In this document: piece by piece, positions 6,252 through 11,142 of the stretch
Numbering within the stretch: the first letter of the stretch is position 1
Layout: every line of letters starts with the position of its first letter
DNA from: an uncultured Campylobacter sp.
Lineage (GTDB): Bacteria; Campylobacterota; Campylobacteria; Campylobacterales; Campylobacteraceae
Length of the DNA: 11,142 nt
Reading direction: 5' to 3'
Assembly: GCA_947090385.1 (NCBI GenBank)
Contig: CAMUNZ010000037.1
Location: 1-11,142 of the forward strand
Notes under the pieces: generated by a model
The model's input: the letters and a program-made list of their open reading frames with translations, nothing else
Database searches by the model: none
Told to the model about the DNA's origin: nothing
Position numbers and translations under genes: made by a program

Positions 6252-6644
6252 CTATCTTTTTGAGAATTGCGGGCTTCTTCTTGCTTTTCTGTGTCCATAT
6301 TTTTTACGTTCAACAGTTCTGCTATCTCTAGTTAAAAGTCCTTTTGGTTTTAAAAGCGCTCTGAAATCTTGATCCATATAAGCTAATGCTCTTGAAATTC
6401 CGTGTCTCAATGCTTCTGCTTGTGCATTGTATCCGCCACCTAAAGTCACAGCTTTAACATCCATCAATTGCTCTTGTTTTGTAGCCAAAAGCGGTTGAAC
6501 AACTTTTAATTTTATTGCTTCGTGTCCACCAAGCCAAGTATTTAAATCCATACCATTTACTAAAATTTTACCGCTTCCAGGTTTTACCCAAACCTTAGCT
6601 ACGGCTGTTTTTCTTTTTCCAGTTGCATAAGATATTTTAGACAT
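6252..6644 (-). CDS. rpsI: 30S ribosomal protein S9 (uS9)
   Basis: The 130-residue protein is full length for S9. It has the conserved N-terminal block YATGKRKTAVAKVWVKPGSG, then GGGYNAQAEALRHGISRAL in the centre, LLTRDSRTVERKKYG, and the basic tail ending RRSPQFSKR, which in bacterial S9 reaches towards the tRNA in the P site of the 30S subunit. The gene starts 2 bases after the rplM stop, with an AAAGGA ribosome site inside the end of rplM, so it is co-transcribed and probably translationally coupled with it. rplM-rpsI is one of the most widely conserved bacterial gene pairs. Confidence 0.98.
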   Translation of the reverse strand: MSKISYATGKRKTAVAKVWVKPGSGKILVNGMDLNTWLGGHEAIKLKVVQPLLATKQEQLMDVKAVTLGGGYNAQAEALRHGISRALAYMDQDFRALLKPKGLLTRDSRTVERKKYGHRKARRSPQFSKR

Positions 6645-6646
6645 AA

Positions 6647-7072
6647 CTATTTTCCTTTTTTATTTGTTTGAGCCGTATGTGGATGCTCACTTCCAGCATA
6701 AACATAAAGTTTTTTAATCATCTCTTTACCAAGTTTTGTTTTAGGAAGCATTCCGCGAACTGCCAAACGATAAAGTTTAACAGGATTTTTTTCTAACAAA
6801 TCTACAAATTTTACACTTTTTACGCTTCCAAAATAACCAGAATGTCTATGATAAAGCTTATCTTCACCTTTATTTATACCAGTATAAACTGCTTTTGAAG
6901 CATTTATAATCACAACACAATCGCCACAATCAACATTTGGAGTGTAGCAAGGTTTATGTTTTCCACGAAGCAAAACAGCGACTTCTGTTAGCATTCTACC
7001 GAATCTTTTACCAGTTGCGTCGATAACAATCCAATCTCGTTCCAACTCCACTGGCTTAACAATTTTTGTCAT
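6647..7072 (-). CDS. rplM: 50S ribosomal protein L13 (uL13)
   Basis: This 141-residue protein, one residue shorter than E. coli L13, is an early-assembling component of the 50S subunit. Recognisable blocks are the N-terminal DWIVIDATGKRFGRMLTEVA, LLRGKHKPCYTPNVDCGD, VVIINASKAVYTG, KLYHRHSGYFGSVKS, the signature RLAVRGMLPKTKLGKEM, and LYVYAGSEHPHTAQ. The ATG has an AAAGG site 7 bases away. It is the first gene of the L13-S9 pair. The 78-base gap to addA holds a probable promoter, but read-through from addBA is also possible because no clear terminator follows addA. Confidence 0.98.
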   Translation of the reverse strand: MTKIVKPVELERDWIVIDATGKRFGRMLTEVAVLLRGKHKPCYTPNVDCGDCVVIINASKAVYTGINKGEDKLYHRHSGYFGSVKSVKFVDLLEKNPVKLYRLAVRGMLPKTKLGKEMIKKLYVYAGSEHPHTAQTNKKGK

Positions 7073-7105
7073 ATTTTTACCTTTGCCAAATTAAAATAAG
7101 ATGGG

Positions 7106-7111
7106 ATTTTA
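7106..7111 (-). promoter_or_regulatory. Candidate -10 element (TAAAAT) for rplM-rpsI
   Basis: On the minus strand TATTTTTTAAA is followed by TAAAAT, the T-tract plus -10 pattern seen elsewhere in the window. It would start transcription near 7098, about 26 bases before the rplM ATG. A TATATATAAG stretch slightly upstream (about 7122-7132) is an alternative. Confidence 0.45.
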
Positions 7112-7150
7112 TTTAAAAAATACTTATATATAGCTTAATTTAAGTGAATT

Positions 7151-9970
7151 TTAAACTTCAAGAAAAGAAATTTCTTCATTTAAATATATTAAATACGCAA
7201 AAACTTTTTTATCTTTATAAAATTTTTTCAAACATTCTTTATAAAATTCGACTTGTTTTACATTTTTCTCGCTATTTTTTCCACTTTTATAATCAACGAT
7301 AACAACTTCATCTTTTTTTAAAGCAACCAAATCAAGGCGCTTTATTTCATTGTTTATCTTAAACGATTGCTCTTTTATAATCTCTGCATTTTGTAAAATT
7401 TTAAGAAATTTTTCATCTTTTAAAAGCAATTTTATTCTACTTTCTATATCTAAAAATTGCGAATTATTTAAATTTTTAGAATACAAATTTCTTGCTTTTT
7501 GAAGTGAATTTTGTAAAGATTTTTCTGTAAAATTAGACATCAATTCAAGCACAAAATGCAAAACTGTACCAAAAATCGCACTTGTTTTATCGACAAATTT
7601 CTCTTCTAATTGCAAAATTTCTTGCTTCTCATTTTTTGGCAAAATTATTCTTTTTGGCTCTTTTTTTTGCGGTTTATCTTCTAAAATATTTTTATAATTT
7701 TGAGTTAAAATCGCTTTTTTATCATCAAAATTAAAATCATCAAAATTGCTTGGCAAAATTAAATCTGGCAATTCTAAAATAGATTTAACTTCGTCTTTTG
7801 TAGAAATTTCAAAATAACTATTTTTTGTTTCATCTGGATTTTTTATGATAGTAAGCGAAATTTTTGCTCTCGTAAGGGCAACATAAATTTTATTTAACTC
7901 TTCTTCGTTATCAAATTTTTCAATCTTTTCTATAAAATTTTTATAATTTTTATCAATATTTTCTCTTTTATTTATTTTTAAGAATTTTTCCCAAGTATTA
8001 GTTTTGATATCAAATTCACATAAAATTTCATCAGAATTATTTCTTGATCTTGAAGTTTTATCGCAAACTATCAAATGATCAAATTCTAAACCTTTTGATG
8101 CATGAGTTGTCATCAATTTTACGCCAAAATCACTATTTGAAAGACTTTTTTGTTTATTTTCGTTAAACAAAAAGTCTATTAAATTATTATATTTTTTAGC
8201 AAATAAAATAACTTCTAAAATATTTTTATTTGATAAATCAAGCCCAATTTTTTGAGATAAAAATATCATAGTTTGCGAAACAGATTTATTTAAATTTAAA
8301 GTAATTTTTGGCAATTCTTTTAACCCAAGAAGTTTTTTTGACTCAATCAAATATAACTCTTCGCCAGTTACGCAAAATCTTGCAAAATCTACAAGCCCGC
8401 GAACTTCTTTTATATCAAAAAGCAATTTTGCGCCATCGCCACTTGTAGGAATTCCAGATTTATTTAAAAAATCTCTCAAAAAATCTATATCGCTATTTTT
8501 CCAGCATAAAACGCAAATGTCATTATTTTTAATACCAAAACTTTGCAAATCTTTTATAATTTGCAAAACCGAATTTGCAATGCTTTGCAAACCATCGATT
8601 TTATCTTCATTTATAATTTTTGGTGCCTTAAAAACTCTAATTAAACCATTATTTTGATTATTTGCTTTTTGCAAAGAAAAATCTGGATATTTTTCCTTAA
8701 AAATATCATTTATAAACTCCACCAAATTTTTACAACTTCGATAATTTGTATCTAAATTTTTAACCGATATTTTGTCTTTAAAATCAAATTTCAACTTATC
8801 AAAAAGCTCTTTCTTGGAATTTCTAAACCTATAAATACTTTGTTTTGTGTCACCAACATAAAAAAAACTTCCCAAATCTTTTTGTCCAAATCCAGACAAA
8901 ATTTCATCTATAAGCGGATATAAAATTTTATATTGAACGACATTTGTATCTTGAAATTCATCAAGCAAAATGTGATTTATTTTTCCATCAAGTCTAAAAT
9001 ATAAAAAATCTTTATCAAGCTCTTTATCGCATAAAATTTCACTTACAAAATTTGTAACGTCGTTGAAATCTAAACAGTTTTTTTGGCGATTTATTTCTAT
9101 TTTTGTGTTGTGAAAATCATCCAAAATTTTGCCAAAATTATCAAATTCATAATCTTGCAATTCGTCGCAATATTGTTTTAAAAAAAACTTAAAATCACTA
9201 TAAAGTTTTTCTAAATTTGGATTAAAATTCTTTTTAAAATTTTTCTGACTTCCTAAATCATCATATTTGCAAATCGCTTTTGTTAAAATTTCTTTTACAT
9301 TGCTAAATTCAAAAGCCTTAATTGCTAATTGATTCATGTTGCTATCTTGCGCGATTTGAGACATATTTTTTAAAATTTTCTTTATATTTTCATCGCTTGG
9401 AAAATTTGCATTATTTTTTTTAAATTCGCAAGCTTTTATTTTGAAATTTGTTAATTTATCAATCAAATTTGACAATGAATTTTTTTCGTCTTTGTATAAA
9501 TAATCGACCAAAAAAATTTTTAAAATTAAATCTTTACTAAATTTTTGTATAAATTTTTTTTCAACATCTTTATTTATATCTGAAATTTCGAAATTTGGAT
9601 TAATTCCGGCATTCAAAGCAAAAATTCTTAAAACAGAATTGAAAAAAGAATCATAAGTAGAAATTTTCAAATCCGCATTTAAAAACTCGTCTTTGTTTTC
9701 ATCTCTTAGCATTAAAATGGTACTTTTATCGAGTTTTGTTAAACTACAAATAAGATTTAATTCGTCTTTATTTTCTAAATCAAAAAAAGTTTGAATTATC
9801 TTTTTTTTCATTTCAGAGGCGGCTTTTGTCGTAAAAGTAAGGGCTAAAATTTGATTTAAATTTGATTTATTTTCAAATTTGCCTTTTAAAAAAATAGCGA
9901 TAAAACGCGAGCTTAAATTAAAAGTTTTTCCACTTCCAGCGCTTGCTTTTAAACCTTCACCGAGCGTCAT
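7151..9970 (-). CDS. addA: AddA-like (RecB-type) helicase-nuclease subunit
   Basis: The 939-residue product is a UvrD/Rep-superfamily (SF1A) helicase with a C-terminal nuclease. Helicase motifs appear in order: Walker A ASAGSGKT (9-16), motif Ia LALTFTTKAASEM (about 42-54), Walker B LLDEFQDT (D337-E338), GDTKQSIYRF (373-382), NYRS (409-412), TTHASKGLEF (around H623) and VALTRAK (R701). The C-terminus carries GTVLHFVLE and a RecB-family PD-(D/E)XK site (D880, D893, K895 in VDYKSGK). AddA works with AddB to unwind and resect double-strand DNA ends for RecA-dependent repair. It is shorter than the Bacillus protein, as is usual in this bacterial group. Its ATG overlaps the addB stop (ATGA), so the two are coupled. 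All catalytic residues appear present. C. jejuni has, from memory, the same gene order. Confidence 0.93.
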   Translation of the reverse strand: MTLGEGLKASAGSGKTFNLSSRFIAIFLKGKFENKSNLNQILALTFTTKAASEMKKKIIQTFFDLENKDELNLICSLTKLDKSTILMLRDENKDEFLNADLKISTYDSFFNSVLRIFALNAGINPNFEISDINKDVEKKFIQKFSKDLILKIFLVDYLYKDEKNSLSNLIDKLTNFKIKACEFKKNNANFPSDENIKKILKNMSQIAQDSNMNQLAIKAFEFSNVKEILTKAICKYDDLGSQKNFKKNFNPNLEKLYSDFKFFLKQYCDELQDYEFDNFGKILDDFHNTKIEINRQKNCLDFNDVTNFVSEILCDKELDKDFLYFRLDGKINHILLDEFQDTNVVQYKILYPLIDEILSGFGQKDLGSFFYVGDTKQSIYRFRNSKKELFDKLKFDFKDKISVKNLDTNYRSCKNLVEFINDIFKEKYPDFSLQKANNQNNGLIRVFKAPKIINEDKIDGLQSIANSVLQIIKDLQSFGIKNNDICVLCWKNSDIDFLRDFLNKSGIPTSGDGAKLLFDIKEVRGLVDFARFCVTGEELYLIESKKLLGLKELPKITLNLNKSVSQTMIFLSQKIGLDLSNKNILEVILFAKKYNNLIDFLFNENKQKSLSNSDFGVKLMTTHASKGLEFDHLIVCDKTSRSRNNSDEILCEFDIKTNTWEKFLKINKRENIDKNYKNFIEKIEKFDNEEELNKIYVALTRAKISLTIIKNPDETKNSYFEISTKDEVKSILELPDLILPSNFDDFNFDDKKAILTQNYKNILEDKPQKKEPKRIILPKNEKQEILQLEEKFVDKTSAIFGTVLHFVLELMSNFTEKSLQNSLQKARNLYSKNLNNSQFLDIESRIKLLLKDEKFLKILQNAEIIKEQSFKINNEIKRLDLVALKKDEVVIVDYKSGKNSEKNVKQVEFYKECLKKFYKDKKVFAYLIYLNEEISFLEV

Positions 9971-11142
9971 ATTTCGCCTTTACAAATGATTTTATACGCG
10001 CAATAAACGCAAGATTTTTCATTTTTTTCGTATTTTATACCTTGATCAAAATCTGATTTTATCGATAAAATCGTCTCTTTTAAATCGTCAATTGTTTTAT
10101 TTGCATCTTCAAATTTCATATCTTTTATATTAAAAAATTTTTTTTCACATTTTTTATCAAGCAAGGCTTCATAAAAAGCAAGTTGAAATGAATTTTTATC
10201 TACCTTGCCGCTTTTATAATCTATCAGCAAAAATTCTTCATCATTTTTTTTGTCAATTCTATCGATTTTGCCATCCAGTTTGATTTTAAAATCTTTCGAA
10301 ATTTCAAAAATTGATTGATTTTGTTTAAACTCGCTTTTGTAAAATTTATAACCAAGTTTTTCTAAATTTTGCATCTCTTTTGAAAATTTAAACTCAAATT
10401 TTTTCAAATTTAAAGCTATTTCAATCTCATTTAAACCGATTTTTTTTGCTGATTTTGTATAAATTTCTTTAAAATAAGAAAAAACAAAAGTTTTATTTTT
10501 TTCATAAACTTCGCTTAAACTTTCGTGCAAAATCGTGCCTTTTAAATTTGCTTCGATACAAAAAGATTTTAGTTGAGAAATTTTTTTCACATAAGCATAA
10601 AAATATTTTCTTTTGCAATCTAAAAAAGTTTTTAATCTAGAAAAAGATAACGGTTTATCAAAAAAATCGTGTTGCACGGCAAAATAATCGCAAATTTCAG
10701 TTTTTGGTCTCAAATTTTGATTTAAATTTGTAAAAAAATCAAAATAATCATCGTCACTATAATCTTCGTCTTTTATGACATCAAATTTTTTTAAAAACCT
10801 TGAAGCATTTTTTTCATCATTTTTTATGTTTGCAATCGCGGTAATTTCAGACTTATATATCAAATTTTTATAATAAAATCTTTGCAAATTTTCTCTTTGA
10901 ACAAAACTTACAAAACCTGCTTTTTCACGAATTTTTGAGTTTAAAAACATATCATTTTGAGATCTTTTTGGGACATTGTCATCATCAAAACAAGGGATTA
11001 TAACCGCTTTAAAATCCATCCCGCGACTTTCTAAAACTCCCATAACGACGACTTTTCCACCGCCAATGTCATCTAAAGAAATTTTTTCTATCAAATTTAT
11101 AAAAAGCTGTAAGATATCTTTAAATTTTTGTTTTTCATCTTT
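9967..11142 (-). CDS. addB: AddB-like helicase-nuclease subunit, C-terminal part (cut by window edge)
   Basis: The frame is open to the right edge, giving 391 residues of the C-terminal half; a TTG at 11094 is not a credible start because the frame continues beyond it. VMGVLESRGMDFKAVIIP corresponds to the degenerate helicase motif region of AddB. The nuclease domain follows: SFSRLKTFLDCKRKYFYAY, GTILHESL, LDGKIDRID and LLIDYKSGK, the PD-(D/E)XK core. Four cysteines fit the iron-sulfur staple of AddB nuclease domains: one in FLDCKRK (codon 10617-10615) and three in CVYCAYKIIC at the very C-terminus. AddB pairs with AddA in processing broken DNA ends. The N-terminal half, where the AddB Walker A would lie, is outside the window. 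Confidence 0.9.
   Translation of the reverse strand, partial: KDEKQKFKDILQLFINLIEKISLDDIGGGKVVVMGVLESRGMDFKAVIIPCFDDDNVPKRSQNDMFLNSKIREKAGFVSFVQRENLQRFYYKNLIYKSEITAIANIKNDEKNASRFLKKFDVIKDEDYSDDDYFDFFTNLNQNLRPKTEICDYFAVQHDFFDKPLSFSRLKTFLDCKRKYFYAYVKKISQLKSFCIEANLKGTILHESLSEVYEKNKTFVFSYFKEIYTKSAKKIGLNEIEIALNLKKFEFKFSKEMQNLEKLGYKFYKSEFKQNQSIFEISKDFKIKLDGKIDRIDKKNDEEFLLIDYKSGKVDKNSFQLAFYEALLDKKCEKKFFNIKDMKFEDANKTIDDLKETILSIKSDFDQGIKYEKNEKSCVYCAYKIICKGEI

Noticed and set aside
7134..7144. CTTAATTTAAG palindrome as the addA terminator
   Set aside because: The arms are only five bases with mostly A-T pairs and the loop is too small, so it would not form a stable hairpin.
11092..11094. TTG at 11094 as the start of the addB frame
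   Set aside because: The frame is open to the window edge, and AddB-like helicase motif sequence directly follows, so this is internal to a longer gene.
7151..11142. Repeated AAAATTTTT-like words across addA and addB as a repeat family
   Set aside because: They are ordinary Lys, Phe, Asn and Ile codons in a very AT-rich genome, with no regular spacing or longer shared unit.

Overview
The window is AT-rich, gene-dense bacterial DNA and looks like a Campylobacter (epsilonproteobacterial) chromosome. Supporting signs are T-rich promoter elements without a clear -35 box, TTG and GTG starts with AAGGA-type ribosome binding sites, a glutamine synthetase of the Campylobacter/Helicobacter type, a multiheme cytochrome c, and the order addB-addA-rplM-rpsI, which from memory is also found in C. 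jejuni. I cannot name the species. No tRNA, rRNA, CRISPR array, insertion sequence or phage gene was found.

Left part (1-3806): a leftward U32-family gene, cut by the window edge, is divergent from a rightward histidinol-phosphatase-like PHP gene, with abutting -10 elements between them. A rightward cluster follows: glnA (glutamine synthetase), smpB (trans-translation) and a thioredoxin-fold, probably lipid-anchored protein. smpB starts 9 bases after glnA and the third gene overlaps smpB by 4 bases. A strong hairpin at 3784-3806 ends this cluster and probably also the leftward unit arriving from the other side.

Middle (3810-6250): leftward reading frames encode a secreted multiheme c-type cytochrome. 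It is split into a 141-residue part with the signal peptide and three CXXCH motifs, and a 610-residue part with seven CXXCH motifs and no export signal. The break falls at a run of five G (coding strand). With one G fewer the frames join into one protein of about 746 residues and ten haem sites. This is the most interesting point in the window. Its upstream region is a 200-base AT-rich stretch with a 9-bp inverted repeat.

Right part (6226-11142): a leftward series of addB (5' end outside the window), addA, rplM and rpsI. addB and addA overlap by 4 bases and together encode the helicase-nuclease that processes double-strand breaks. rplM and rpsI encode ribosomal proteins L13 and S9, with their own likely promoter after addA and a clear terminator after rpsI.

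Most of the content is housekeeping. I see no convincing new multi-gene system; the split decahaem cytochrome and its upstream region are the parts worth follow-up.
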